Source: an uncultured Pygmaiobacter sp. (GTDB taxonomy: Bacteria > Bacillota > Clostridia > Oscillospirales > Ruminococcaceae). Taken from it: DNA of 59,250 bases. The notes below the pieces were generated by a model, which saw only the letters and a list, made by a program, of their open reading frames with translations, was not told the origin of the DNA and did not search any database. The translations under genes and the position numbers were made by a program. How positions within the stretch are numbered: the first letter of the stretch is position 1; each line of letters starts with the position of its first letter. The stretch covers positions 1 to 59,250 of the forward strand of contig CALXBG010000064.1 in the NCBI GenBank assembly GCA_944386485.1, given 5' to 3'. Shown here one piece after another: positions 40,951 to 49,516 of the stretch.

Positions 40951-41193
40951 TTACAGGATCTCGTTCTTCTTGAGCAGCGCACGGACGGTATCGGTCGGCT
41001 GCGCACCGTTGGCGATCCACTTCTTAGCCTTCTCGGCGTCGATCTTCACCTCAGCGGGGTTCTTGCCCGGATCATAGGTGCCGATCTCCTCGATGAAACG
41101 GCCGTCGCGGGGGAAACGGGAATCCGCGACAACAACGCGATAGAAGGGGTTCTTCTTGGCGCCCATCCGGCGCAGTCTGATCTTGACAGCCAT
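40951..41193 (-). CDS. rpsP: 30S ribosomal protein S16
   Basis: An 80-residue S16 with the usual [19 protein letters not shown] start and a short [14 protein letters not shown] ending. The ATG at 41193 is chosen from GGAGGAAAA upstream; an in-frame ATG 15 bases earlier overlaps that site. It is part of the 30S 5' domain. Confidence 0.97.
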   Translation of the reverse strand: MAVKIRLRRMGAKKNPFYRVVVADSRFPRDGRFIEEIGTYDPGKNPAEVKIDAEKAKKWIANGAQPTDTVRALLKKNEIL

Positions 41194-41275
41194 AGTATTT
41201 TCCTCCATACATTACAATGAAATTGATTTGTTTTTTATTTTTAACCGGGTTGCCGGCAAAAAACCGTTTGGATGC

Positions 41276-42601
41276 TCAGCCGAAAAGCCGGCCGAACCGG
41301 CGGCCCTTCGGCCGCTTTTTAAGCTGTTTCATCAGCTTATTCATCTGCTCATACTGGCGCAGCAGCCGGTTGACGTCTTCAACCTTCGTACCGCTGCCGG
41401 CCGCGATCCGGCGCTTGCGCTTGGGATCGATGATCGCAGGCTTGGCCCGCTCGGCCGCGGTCATGCTCTGGATGATCGCCTCCATGCGGCGGAACATCTG
41501 ATCGCTGCCCTCCAGATCATTTTCGCTGACCTTTGCACCGCCGGGCAGCATCGAGAGCATTGCCGCAGCGCCGCCCATCTTTTTCATCTGACCGATCTGA
41601 TCCAGCAGGTCGTTCATATCGAACCGGCTTTCCATCAGCCGGCGGGCAGCTTCCTGTGCTTTCTTCTCATCCTGGGTGGCCTGCGCCTTCTCGATGAGGG
41701 TCATCACATCCCCCATGCCGAGAATCCGGCTGGCCATTCGGTCGGGGTGGAAGACCTCGAGGTCATCCAACTTCTCCCCGACACCGGCGAACTTGATCGG
41801 CTTACCGGTGACCGCGCGCACACTCAGCGCAGCGCCGCCGCGGGTATCGCCGTCGAGCTTGGTGAGAACCACTCCGTCAATGCCAACCTTCTCATTGAAG
41901 CTGGATGCGACATTCACCGCATCCTGACCGACCATCGCGTCGATGACCAGCAGCGTCTCATCCACCGGAACCGCCTGCTTGATCCGGCCCAGTTCCTCCA
42001 TCAGCTCTTCGTCGACATGCAGCCGGCCGGCGGTATCCAGCAGAATCAGGTCATTGCCGTGATCCCGTGCATACGCGTACGCCTTTTTCGCGATGACCTC
42101 CGGCTTCTCCGTTCCCAGTTCGAAAACCGGAACGCCCGCCTTTTCTCCGACCACCTTGAGCTGATCGATCGCAGCGGGCCGATAAATATCACAGGCCACC
42201 AGCAGCGGGCGATGCCCCTGCGCGGCAAAGTATTTTGCAATCTTCGCCGAGTGGGTCGTCTTACCGCTGCCCTGCAGGCCGCACATCATGACTACCGTCG
42301 GCGGTTTCGCATTGATGTGGATGCCCCGGCTCTCGCTGCCCATCAGGGCGGTCAGCTCTTCGCTGACAATCTTGATGACCTGCTGGGCGGGGGTTAGGCT
42401 CTCCATCACCTCGGCGCCGATACTCCGCTCGGTCACCTTCGCGATGAAATCCTTTGCAACCTTATAGTTGACGTCCGCCTCGAGCAGCGCCATCCGCACC
42501 TCGCGCATCGCCGCCTTGATGTCCGGCTCGGTCAATTTGCCCTTGCTGCGTAACCGCTTAAAGGCAGCGGACAATTTTTCGCTTAAACTCTCAAATGCCA
42601 T
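41276..42601 (-). CDS. ffh: Signal recognition particle protein Ffh
   Basis: A 441-residue SRP GTPase that targets ribosomes making membrane proteins. N domain at the start (MAFESLSEKLSAAFKRL), G domain with GLQGSGKTTHSAKIA, DTAGRLHVDEEL and TKLDGDTRGGA, then a methionine-rich M domain that binds 4.5S RNA (LEGSDQMFRRMEAIIQSMT). It ends in a short basic tail (KKRPKGRRFGRLFG). It is directly downstream of ylxM. Confidence 0.97.
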   Translation of the reverse strand: MAFESLSEKLSAAFKRLRSKGKLTEPDIKAAMREVRMALLEADVNYKVAKDFIAKVTERSIGAEVMESLTPAQQVIKIVSEELTALMGSESRGIHINAKPPTVVMMCGLQGSGKTTHSAKIAKYFAAQGHRPLLVACDIYRPAAIDQLKVVGEKAGVPVFELGTEKPEVIAKKAYAYARDHGNDLILLDTAGRLHVDEELMEELGRIKQAVPVDETLLVIDAMVGQDAVNVASSFNEKVGIDGVVLTKLDGDTRGGAALSVRAVTGKPIKFAGVGEKLDDLEVFHPDRMASRILGMGDVMTLIEKAQATQDEKKAQEAARRLMESRFDMNDLLDQIGQMKKMGGAAAMLSMLPGGAKVSENDLEGSDQMFRRMEAIIQSMTAAERAKPAIIDPKRKRRIAAGSGTKVEDVNRLLRQYEQMNKLMKQLKKRPKGRRFGRLFG

Positions 42602-42613
42602 CTGCCGCCTCGC

Positions 42614-42979
42614 TTACTCGCTGATTTTTTCGATCAGGTTCAGGATCTCCTCGACATTCTGCGCGATCCGATCGGAAGGCATGTACCCCTCCTCATTCTC
42701 GAACCGGATGTCTCTGGCAAGCTCCTCGATTTGAGCCACGCTCTGGCGGACCGTGCGATACCGCCCGGCGAAGCCGACCTTCTCCTCCAGATCAAGGAGA
42801 ATCGTCTCTCCCCGCTTGATCGAGTCTCGCACCCCCTGCCGGGAGATACCGAAATTCGCCGCGATTTCAGCTAGGGAGAGATCGTCGTTGTAATACTGTT
42901 CCATCACCTCACGCTGCTTTTCGGTCAAAACCTGACCATAAAAATCCAGCAGATAAGAGATCTCCAGATTTTTCGCCAT
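42614..42979 (-). CDS. ylxM: YlxM/p13-like DNA-binding protein
   Basis: A 121-residue helix-turn-helix protein with the YlxM pattern: DFYGQVLTEKQREVMEQYY, then LSLAEIAANFGISRQGVRD, a sigma-70 region 4-like HTH. Encoded just upstream of ffh in many Firmicutes and thought to regulate or assist the SRP genes. It is the first gene of the operon and the promoter with a palindrome lies upstream. Confidence 0.93.
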   Translation of the reverse strand: MAKNLEISYLLDFYGQVLTEKQREVMEQYYNDDLSLAEIAANFGISRQGVRDSIKRGETILLDLEEKVGFAGRYRTVRQSVAQIEELARDIRFENEEGYMPSDRIAQNVEEILNLIEKISE

Positions 42980-43024
42980 CTCCCCGCCCCCTCTCGCAGC
43001 CTTCGACCCTTTGTATCAGACATC

Positions 43025-43045
43025 TGTAAAGCAAATCGCTTTACA
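43025..43045. promoter_or_regulatory. Palindrome at the ylxM transcription start
   Basis: TGTAAAGC-AAATC-GCTTTACA, an 8-bp inverted repeat placed at or just after the expected start of the ylxM transcript. A related half, CGTAAAGC, lies at 43086-43093. It could be an operator, perhaps bound by YlxM itself. Confidence 0.5.
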
Positions 43046-43053
43046 CGACTGCT

Positions 43054-43082
43054 ATTATACCAAAATCCGACCGCCGCGTCAA
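43054..43082 (-). promoter_or_regulatory. Promoter of the ylxM-ffh-rpsP-khpA-rimM-trmD operon
   Basis: On the minus strand TTGACG, a 17-base spacer ending TTTTGG, and a perfect TATAAT. Confidence 0.88.
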
Positions 43083-43131
43083 GTGCGTAAAGCGAAAAAA
43101 CTTGACATTTAAGGCCCATAGCGCAGTTTAT

Positions 43132-43160
43132 TTGACTTTTACACAAAATCTGGGTAGGAT
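43132..43160 (+). promoter_or_regulatory. Promoter of the cysteine-synthase-like gene
   Basis: TTGACT (43132-43137), a 17-base spacer and TAGGAT (43155-43160), 32 bases before the start. Another TTGACA lies at 43102-43107 without a good -10. Confidence 0.6.
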
Positions 43161-43192
43161 GGAACAAACGGGTCGAAAAAGGAGGGCAAAAA

Positions 43193-44092
43193 ATGGCGAT
43201 CTTTCACGACTTCACCCAGGTACGGGGCGCCGGCGCGTTGATTCATCTGCCCGGTCTGAGTGAGCGCTACGCCCTCGCGGCAGAGCTGCTTTGTTTTGCA
43301 AACTTTTCCGGTCCGACCGGCAGTTTCAAGGACAGCCTTGCCGAAGGAATGATCCGGATGGCAGAGCAGAGCGGAAAACTGGCCGCTGCCGCACCGGTGT
43401 TCGGTTCAGGAACCGGCGGCTTTGCCGCTGCGCTAACCCTCGCGGGTTACCGCACCGGGCATCCGGTAACCCTCTGCATCGGCGCCGGTGCACCGACCGG
43501 CCGGCGGCAGCTGCTGGGAGAGCTGGGTGCAAAGCTGGTGCTCTGTTCCTCAGCCGACGGCCAGCGCGGCTGGGATGATCGGGCCGCACGGCTTGCCGCC
43601 GAGCAGGGCGGCTGGTTTGCCGATTACTATGCCGATGATCTGAACCCCGAATTTCACCGTCGGGTCACCGGCCCCGCAATTCTCAAGGAAACCGAGGGCA
43701 AACTGGATTTTGTCGTCGCCGCGGTGGGCAGCGGCGGCACCATCTCCGGGGTCGGAGAGTACATCAAGGCCTGGACCAACGGCATCCGGATTGTCGCGGT
43801 TGAACCGGTTGAGAGTCAGGTGCTCTCGGGCGGATTCGCCGGGCCGCACGGGCTGGAAGGGATCGGCTGCGGCTTCGTGCCTCAGAATTACAACCCTTAT
43901 ATCGTCGATCAGGTCATTCCGGTCTCCACCGGAGACGGCCGGGAGGCTGCCCGACAGGCGCTGTTGACCGACGGATTGCCTCTTTCCCCTGCTGCGGGCG
44001 CGGCACTTGCCGCGGCGCTGCAACTTGCCGTGATGCCGCAAAACGCCGGCAAACGGGTCGTTGCGATTGTCGGCGGACGGTCAATCTTCTAA
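43193..44092 (+). CDS. Cysteine synthase family PLP enzyme, atypical
   Basis: A 299-residue fold type II PLP enzyme of the cysteine synthase/cystathionine beta-synthase family. The PLP lysine is in GPTGSFKDSL and the phosphate-binding loop in VGSGGTISGVGEYI. The substrate-binding loop, TSGNTG in true O-acetylserine sulfhydrylases, reads GSGTGG here (VFGSGTGGFAAALTLAG), so asparagine is lost. The enzyme may use another substrate or reaction. It is monocistronic with its own promoter and terminator, and has no serine acetyltransferase gene beside it. Start ATG after AAGGAGGGC. Confidence 0.83.
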   Translation: MAIFHDFTQVRGAGALIHLPGLSERYALAAELLCFANFSGPTGSFKDSLAEGMIRMAEQSGKLAAAAPVFGSGTGGFAAALTLAGYRTGHPVTLCIGAGAPTGRRQLLGELGAKLVLCSSADGQRGWDDRAARLAAEQGGWFADYYADDLNPEFHRRVTGPAILKETEGKLDFVVAAVGSGGTISGVGEYIKAWTNGIRIVAVEPVESQVLSGGFAGPHGLEGIGCGFVPQNYNPYIVDQVIPVSTGDGREAARQALLTDGLPLSPAAGAALAAALQLAVMPQNAGKRVVAIVGGRSIF

Positions 44093-44098
44093 ACTGCA

Positions 44099-44136
44099 AA
44101 AAAGGGCCGGATGAAAATCATCCGGCCCTGCTTTAT
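44099..44136. terminator. Bidirectional terminator
   Basis: AGGGCCGGATGA and its complement (12 bp) with an AAA loop, A and T runs outside. It lies between the convergent cysteine-synthase-like and GNAT genes. Confidence 0.87.
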
Positions 44137-44654
44137 TTCTTCGCCGCTTTCCGTTTTTCTTCCGGTGCGGGATGAAAGTAGATGAAGATGTCGATCATAC
44201 TGTCATCGAGAAGACGGTATCCCCCGGGAATCGTCCCTATCCTGGTGAACCCGAGCTTTTCATATAGTGCGATCGCGGCCTTATTGGTACTGACTACTGC
44301 GTTGAACTGCAGCCCGGTAAACCCATGCGCCGCCAACTGGGACAGGCTGTGACGGACCAGCGCTTCACCGATGCCGCTGCCGCGGGCCTCCGCCGCGACC
44401 GCATAGCTGGCATTCGCGATGTGTCCGGCCCGGCCGATGTTATTCGGATGCAGAATATATACCCCCTGCACCCTGCCGTCCGCCTCGGCGACTGCTGTCA
44501 GGCTCTGGGAGGCAAAGTAACTTCTGCACTCCTGCAGGCTCAGCGGCGTTTCGCCGGGAAAGGCATCGCCCGCCTTCACCACCTCGTTCCAGATTCGCTG
44601 AATCGCCATCAGGTCGCTCTCTCCATAGGGACGCACCCGAATTTCCATCTTCAC
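44133..44654 (-). CDS. GNAT family N-acetyltransferase
   Basis: A 173-residue single-domain GNAT enzyme. The acetyl-CoA loop is ARGSGIGEALVRHSL, followed by FNAVVSTNKAAIALYEKLGF, the typical end of the fold. It resembles L-amino acid and phosphinothricin acetyltransferase-like members, but the substrate cannot be assigned. It stands alone between two terminators. ATG 44654 and ATG 44648 are both usable starts. Confidence 0.85.
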   Translation of the reverse strand: MKMEIRVRPYGESDLMAIQRIWNEVVKAGDAFPGETPLSLQECRSYFASQSLTAVAEADGRVQGVYILHPNNIGRAGHIANASYAVAAEARGSGIGEALVRHSLSQLAAHGFTGLQFNAVVSTNKAAIALYEKLGFTRIGTIPGGYRLLDDSMIDIFIYFHPAPEEKRKAAKK

Positions 44655-44737
44655 ACTCCCCCTGCTTTGTCAAATCTATTGCTATTCTAGCACATTCGCA
44701 GGCAAATTACATGGGGTTACACAAAGTTTAGCACAGT

Positions 44738-44776
44738 AAAACCGCCCGGCAGGAAATTTCCCGCCGGGCGGTTTTG
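44738..44776. terminator. Terminator of the BlaR1-like gene
   Basis: A 13-bp stem AAAACCGCCCGGC and complement with a 12-base loop and T4 on both sides. Confidence 0.85.
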
Positions 44777-44800
44777 CAAAAGGAGTCCGATCCGATCATG

Positions 44801-46426
44801 TTATTCTATCGGCGAATTCTGCGAACTCATGCCGATATAGCCCGATCCGCCATTTCCCATCGGCAGATGGAAGGAAAATTCCTTTCCGCCCATCTCCATC
44901 GAAACCGTCAGGGTTTGCAGGCCCTCCGCCTGGTCCGAATAGGTCTCGCCCGCGTTCCAGTTCTGCGTTCCGCTCTGCGCGGCAAATCCCTGCCATGTCT
45001 CACCAGTCATAGTCTGACCGGAGATGGAAAGCGTCAATCCCTGTCCCTCTGCCTCCTCCGGAACAGTAAAGGTCAGCGCACCTGTTTGCGCATCATAAGT
45101 CATGCTGTCGAGCAGCTTTTCCTGAATCCTTGCATACAGCTCCTGACCCCAGGAGGCGGCCCGCACCATCTCCTCCGACAGCCCTTCCTCTGTCCCCTCC
45201 CGCTCCCAAAGCGCGCTCCAATCCCCTTTGGGCTCATAGGGCGCGCCGTCGATCAGCAGTACATCGTCCAGATGCAGAATGGTATGAACCTCTCCGCTCG
45301 CCATCAGGAGATAAAGCTGGTCATACTGCGGATACGCCGCGTTGAGCATCTCCGGTTCCAGGCCGCCCGCGGGATCCATCTCGGCCCGTGCGGCACGCAG
45401 TTGTTTTGCCAGCTGCTCCAACTGGTCTTCTTCAAACCAGACCGCCGAAGTTCGGTCTGCGTCATGATGGAGCAGTTCAGCCCGTGTGATCTGCTCCGGT
45501 TCCAGCGATACCAGCCAGTCCGGCCTAGTCTCTCCGATCGGGTTTACTAATAGCGCTGTCCCTAGTAATACCACCACCACAGCGCAGATCGCAGTCACCG
45601 CGGCGATCGGCTTTTTGTAGTTCATCAGGTGCCGGATCCGTCCTTTGACATCCCCCTCGCCAAAGGCCAGCGCTCCGGAATGACGCGGCCCGCCTGCGAG
45701 GTGCAGCAGCGTGCGGGAATAAGCGCCCTGCTGCGCTTCGCCGAGCTCCCGAACCACCTGCTCGTCACAGGCGATCTCCATGTCCCGGCAGAGCAGCCGA
45801 AACGCCAGCCAGACCAGCGGGTTAAACCAATGCAGGCAGAGGATAAAATGAGCTACCAGTTTGATGATCCAATCGCCCCGCCGCAGGTGGGCGTGCTCAT
45901 GGCATAGAACGAATTTCCGCTCCTGTTCCGGCAAACCGGCGGGCAAGTAGATACGCGGGCGGAAAATCCCCACGATAAAGGCGGTGGGCAGCCCTGCGAC
46001 CTCCCAGGCTCCATCCGCTGTCCGCACCGCGCCCCGCAGCGCACGGCGCAGCCGCCAGAGGGAAAACAAGCTGCCGGCCACCATGAGAACTGCCCCGGCA
46101 AGCCATACTACCATCAAAATGTTGAGCGGGGAAATAGCGGTCTGCGAGGCCCCGATATATCCCTGCTGGGTGTTCTGTACCGTCATGCCGGTAAAAAAGG
46201 TTTCATGCAAAATCTGCGGCGGTGCAAAGGTCTCCTCCCGCGGCACCAGGCTAAAGAAGGAAGAAATGCTGACCGGACAGAGTAACCGGAAAAAGGCGAC
46301 AAGCCACAGCAGGCAGGTAAAGCGGCGCGGTGCACGGCGCGTCAGCAGCCGAACGATCAGCAAAATCAGGATGATGTAGCTGCCCCGCAGACTCATCTCG
46401 AGCAGCGTGTTGAACAGTTCAGCCAT
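44801..46426 (-). CDS. BlaR1/MecR1-type M56 membrane metalloprotease
   Basis: A 541-residue membrane protein. An N-terminal part with four helices carries the M56 zinc-protease motif HEHAH in FVLCHEHAHLRRGDW (about residues 175-189). A further helix (about 280-298) leads to a roughly 240-residue extracytoplasmic domain. That domain lacks the SxxK, SxN and KTG motifs of the penicillin-binding sensor of true BlaR1, so it probably senses something other than beta-lactams. It should cleave or inactivate the BlaI-like repressor encoded just upstream, whose stop overlaps its start by eight bases. Confidence 0.88.
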   Translation of the reverse strand: MAELFNTLLEMSLRGSYIILILLIVRLLTRRAPRRFTCLLWLVAFFRLLCPVSISSFFSLVPREETFAPPQILHETFFTGMTVQNTQQGYIGASQTAISPLNILMVVWLAGAVLMVAGSLFSLWRLRRALRGAVRTADGAWEVAGLPTAFIVGIFRPRIYLPAGLPEQERKFVLCHEHAHLRRGDWIIKLVAHFILCLHWFNPLVWLAFRLLCRDMEIACDEQVVRELGEAQQGAYSRTLLHLAGGPRHSGALAFGEGDVKGRIRHLMNYKKPIAAVTAICAVVVVLLGTALLVNPIGETRPDWLVSLEPEQITRAELLHHDADRTSAVWFEEDQLEQLAKQLRAARAEMDPAGGLEPEMLNAAYPQYDQLYLLMASGEVHTILHLDDVLLIDGAPYEPKGDWSALWEREGTEEGLSEEMVRAASWGQELYARIQEKLLDSMTYDAQTGALTFTVPEEAEGQGLTLSISGQTMTGETWQGFAAQSGTQNWNAGETYSDQAEGLQTLTVSMEMGGKEFSFHLPMGNGGSGYIGMSSQNSPIE

Positions 46427-46793
46427 GATGTTTCTCCTCCCATCGGTCGATCATCATCTTGAGTTCAGCTGCGTCGGCCTCGGAAATACCACGTTTCTCA
46501 ACAAAGGCGGCGAGGAAACGCGGCAGCGATCCGTCAAATCCCTCCTGGATCACCGCCTCGCCCCGAAGCCGGTGGTATTCATCCCGGCTGACGGCAGCGG
46601 TGACCATTGCGCGTTCGTTGCGGGCCACCCCCAGCGCACAGAGCTTTCGCAGCATCGTATAGGTGGTCGACTTTTTCCAGCCCAACCGCTCTGTACAGAG
46701 CTGGACCAATTCACCCGAACCAATCGGTGCGTTTTCCCAAATCAATTCTGCCAGCCGGTATTCCGCCTCGGTCATCGTTTTATCTTTCTGCAT
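46419..46793 (-). CDS. BlaI/MecI/CopY family repressor
   Basis: A 124-residue winged-helix repressor. EAEYRLAELIWENAPIGSGE and GWKKSTTYTMLRKLCALG form the DNA-binding part, and a helical C-terminal half gives dimerisation. The ATG at 46793 follows AAGGAGG; the frame runs further upstream across the operators and is not used. It represses its own operon through the two palindromes upstream until the BlaR1-like protease is activated. Confidence 0.92.
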   Translation of the reverse strand: MQKDKTMTEAEYRLAELIWENAPIGSGELVQLCTERLGWKKSTTYTMLRKLCALGVARNERAMVTAAVSRDEYHRLRGEAVIQEGFDGSLPRFLAAFVEKRGISEADAAELKMMIDRWEEKHHG

Positions 46794-46836
46794 ACTCAAA
46801 CAACCTCCTTTCCCGCTTTCCGTATTTTTGATAGTT

Positions 46837-46895
46837 GGTTTATATTTTATAAACCTATTTGTAATTAGTTTATAATTTATAAACCTATTTGTCAA
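46837..46895 (-). promoter_or_regulatory. Promoter and double operator of the BlaI/BlaR1 operon
   Basis: Two near-identical 19-base palindromes, GGTTTATA-TTT-TATAAACC (46837-46855) and AGTTTATA-ATT-TATAAACC (46867-46885), are centred 30 bp apart, three helical turns. The minus-strand promoter TTGACA (46890-46895), 17-base spacer and TAAACT (46867-46872) overlaps the second palindrome. This is the paired-operator layout of bla/mec systems. Confidence 0.85.
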
Positions 46896-47079
46896 GCTTT
46901 TTCTGCCGGGCATAAAAAAGCTTTTACCGATCTTCTTTTCCCAAATGAACCGTATGGAACCTTCCACGCTTTATGGCGTGAACTATTCTTGCCGCAGAAC
47001 ACAGTTCGTCTTTCGCTTTTGACTTCCCTATCCCAATAAAAATCTATATCAAAGCCTATCAAAACCAATCGGAATAGAA
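46896..47079. other. Spacer upstream of the BlaI operon
   Basis: No gene is seen. It is AT-rich toward the right, with only the rpsI terminator beyond it. Confidence 0.5.
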
Positions 47080-47113
47080 AAAACCTCGGAAAACCGAAGT
47101 TTTCCGAGGCTTT
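47080..47113. terminator. Terminator of rplM-rpsI
   Basis: CCTCGGAAAAC pairs with GTTTTCCGAGG around CGAA, with an A6 tract on the left that gives a T run on the minus strand. Confidence 0.88.
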
Positions 47114-47142
47114 TGTGCTGCTGAAAAAATCTGTAAAATCGA

Positions 47143-47541
47143 TCAGCGCTTGCTGAACTGGGGAGCGCGACGAGCTGCCTTGAGGCCGTACTTCTTGCGC
47201 TCCTTCATGCGCGGATCACGGGTCAGGAAGCCCGCCTTCTTGAGGGTCGTGCGCAGGTTCTCATCATACTGCAGCAGCGCACGGGAAAGGCCGTGACGGA
47301 TCGCGCCCGCCTGGCCGGAAACACCGCCGCCGGCAACCCGGACAACGATGTCAAACTTGTTCTCGATCTCAGCGAGAGCCAGCGGCTGACGAACGATCAG
47401 CTTGAGGGTCTCAAGGCCGAAATAATCGTCGATGTCGCGGTCATTGATGGTGATCTTGCCGGTGCCGTTGTACACACGGACGCGGGCAACGGAAGATTTG
47501 CGGCGGCCGGTGCCGTAGAAATAAGGTTTCGTCTCGTACAT
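47143..47541 (-). CDS. rpsI: 30S ribosomal protein S9
   Basis: A 132-residue S9 with [15 protein letters not shown] at the start, [20 protein letters not shown] in the middle and the invariant basic tail ending [12 protein letters not shown], which reaches the P-site tRNA. It is 17 bases after rplM. Confidence 0.97.
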   Translation of the reverse strand: MYETKPYFYGTGRRKSSVARVRVYNGTGKITINDRDIDDYFGLETLKLIVRQPLALAEIENKFDIVVRVAGGGVSGQAGAIRHGLSRALLQYDENLRTTLKKAGFLTRDPRMKERKKYGLKAARRAPQFSKR

Positions 47542-47558
47542 CTCTTGGTTACCCCCTA

Positions 47559-47987
47559 TTACAGTGCGTAAACTTCAGGCTTCTGTGCGGCGTTGTTGTG
47601 CTCAGCGCCCTTGTAGACCCGCAGCCGCTTGAGAGCCGCAGCGCCCAGGGTGTTGTGGGGCAGCATGCCCTTGACCGCGATCATCATCGCCTTGTCCGAC
47701 TTCTCCGCCATCAGGGTGCGGTAGTTGACCTCCTTGAGGCCACCGATCCAGCCGGAGTGGGTGCGGTAGAACTTCTTATCCAGCTTGGAGCCGGTCAGAA
47801 CCGCCTTGTCGCAGTTGATGATGATGACATGGTCGCCGCAGTCCACATTGGGGGTGAAGGTGACCTTGTCCTTGCCGCGCAGCAGAACAGCTGCCTTGGC
47901 GGCAACACGGCCCAGAGGCTTGCCGGCGGCATCCAGGATATACCACTTGCGCTCGATCTGGCCGGGTTTTGCTAAGGTTGTGCTCAT
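47559..47987 (-). CDS. rplM: 50S ribosomal protein L13
   Basis: A 142-residue L13 of standard length, with [19 protein letters not shown] near the start and [20 protein letters not shown] near the end. It heads the rplM-rpsI operon and has a structured leader that probably gives autoregulation. Confidence 0.97.
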   Translation of the reverse strand: MSTTLAKPGQIERKWYILDAAGKPLGRVAAKAAVLLRGKDKVTFTPNVDCGDHVIIINCDKAVLTGSKLDKKFYRTHSGWIGGLKEVNYRTLMAEKSDKAMMIAVKGMLPHNTLGAAALKRLRVYKGAEHNNAAQKPEVYAL

Positions 47988-47999
47988 ATCGTGTTTCCT

Positions 48000-48070
48000 C
48001 CCGTATGATCTTCAAGAAAAAATCGAAACTGTCCGCCGGGCGGACAGGGAATGCCCTTTTGAGGGCCGCA
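48000..48070 (-). promoter_or_regulatory. Probable L13 leader of rplM
   Basis: On the minus strand the 5' leader reads CTGCGGCCCTCAAAAGGGCA, then TTCCCTGTCCGCC. It holds two hairpins, GCCCT-CAAA-AGGGC (48053-48066) and CTGTCCGCC-GGCGGACAG (48029-48047). The general arrangement and position match the L13 autoregulatory leader of Firmicutes. The match was made from memory. Confidence 0.55.
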
Positions 48071-48076
48071 GGTGTT

Positions 48077-48105
48077 ATTATAACAGTCCGAAAAAGGCTT
48101 GTCAA
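48077..48105 (-). promoter_or_regulatory. Promoter of rplM-rpsI
   Basis: On the minus strand a perfect TTGACA, a 17-base spacer and a perfect TATAAT. Confidence 0.92.
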
Positions 48106-48142
48106 CAAGATTTTCCGATTATTTCAAACTGTAATTTTTTAT

Positions 48143-48172
48143 CTCTTGTTTTCTCTTGTTTTCTCCTGTTTT
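48143..48172. repeat. Three tandem 10-bp repeats
   Basis: TCTTGTTTTC, TCTTGTTTTC, TCCTGTTTTC in a row, just beyond the exonuclease-BRCT stop (minus) and upstream of the rplM promoter. Confidence 0.8.
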
Positions 48173-48183
48173 CTATGTTATCC

Positions 48184-49401
48184 TCATTTGCTATTTTTGT
48201 TTTCGCTGTTGCCCCATTGTTCGAGCAACGCAAGGTAGGACGGCTCGTCCAAAATAGTGATCTGCGCGGCCCCTGTCTCGTTGAGCTGGCGGGCTTTGAG
48301 CTCTTTCCCGCTGTGTCCATCAGCGCCGACCAGCGCGGCCTCCTGCTTGCCGACGATGAGAAAATCCGTCTTCTTCGACACCCCGCTTTTGACCGAAGCC
48401 CCCAGCAAGGCAGCGGCGGCAGCAGCCTGTCCGCGCGGGATTGAGAGGTCGCCGGTGAAAACCACATTCTTGCCGAACAGCGGATTCTGAGGGTCGGCGT
48501 CGAGGTTGGGAACCAAGGTTTTCGGGTCGGTTCGCTTCGCGGCAAAGGCGGCAAACCGCCCGCTCTTTTTGCCACCGGACGGTTTTGTGGGCGCTGCGGT
48601 TCTTCGCTCGGTACGGGCAGAGGAAGCCCCCTGCATCTCCCGCAGATACCCCTCGCAGATCCGCAGCCGGCGGCCGGCAGCCTCAATCAGCAACACCGCG
48701 CTGCTGTCTGAAAGGGGGGGATATTCGTATCCTACCACCTCGCAGGGGACCGGCGCATCGGTATAAAGCCCGCTGTAAACCAGCGGCTTACGAACCTTTG
48801 CGGTCATTGGACACAGGCCCAGCAGCTTCAAAAAACGCAGCCAGTCCGCTTCCTCGGAAAACGCGCGACAGCCCGCATCCACAATCTTTATCCCGCGTTC
48901 CATCTGCCGGGGCAGCAGCGGTCCGGCGGTCAGTTCCCGGTAGAGTGCGAGGGTCGCCCGGACATCTTCGAGCGCGTCATGCGCCGCAAATTCAATGCCG
49001 AAGAATCCGGCCGCCGCCGACAGAGTGCGCCGCTGCCCGCCCAGCCGGTCTGCAAAAAGCTGCATCGGGTCCTCGGCCCAGCGCAGCTGACCGACATCGA
49101 CCCCGTAAGCAGCAAGAAAGCCGCGCTCGAACTCGACGTTATAGGCGACAACCTTTCCCGCCGCGGCGAGCAGCTGCACCACCCGCGGCAGCAGCGTGCG
49201 GAACGGCGGCTTGTCCTCAACCATCTCACGGGTGATGCCGTTGACCTTGCGCGCGGCAGCCCAGTCGGAATGGCGTTCGGGCGCGCAGTACTCGTTCATC
49301 AAAACCGCCCCATCCTGATCCACCATTGAGACCTGCAGCACCTCATCCACCGACGCATCCAGCCCGGTGGTCTCAAAATCCAGCACGATCAGCTCGGTCA
49401 T
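48184..49401 (-). CDS. DnaQ-like 3'-5' exonuclease with C-terminal BRCT domain
   Basis: A 405-residue protein. The DEDDh exonuclease domain (about 1-165) has VLDFETTGLD, YNVEFERGFL and HDALEDVRATLALY. A linker rich in alanine, lysine and serine (about 260-300) leads to a C-terminal BRCT domain like that of NAD-dependent ligase LigA (FGKNVVFTGDLSIPRGQAAAA). The combination suggests recruitment of the nuclease to DNA ends or nicks in repair; the target is unproven. It has no operon partner. Confidence 0.9.
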   Translation of the reverse strand: MTELIVLDFETTGLDASVDEVLQVSMVDQDGAVLMNEYCAPERHSDWAAARKVNGITREMVEDKPPFRTLLPRVVQLLAAAGKVVAYNVEFERGFLAAYGVDVGQLRWAEDPMQLFADRLGGQRRTLSAAAGFFGIEFAAHDALEDVRATLALYRELTAGPLLPRQMERGIKIVDAGCRAFSEEADWLRFLKLLGLCPMTAKVRKPLVYSGLYTDAPVPCEVVGYEYPPLSDSSAVLLIEAAGRRLRICEGYLREMQGASSARTERRTAAPTKPSGGKKSGRFAAFAAKRTDPKTLVPNLDADPQNPLFGKNVVFTGDLSIPRGQAAAAAALLGASVKSGVSKKTDFLIVGKQEAALVGADGHSGKELKARQLNETGAAQITILDEPSYLALLEQWGNSENKNSK

Positions 49402-49516
49402 CTCTTCATTCCCCCGTCGATTATTCTACCTATTTATTATAGCGGATTCGGAGCGGCGGGTGAAGAGCAGATTTCGCTGGTGCTGCGGGGTATTTTTATT
49501 TTCTTTGCCCCTTCTT

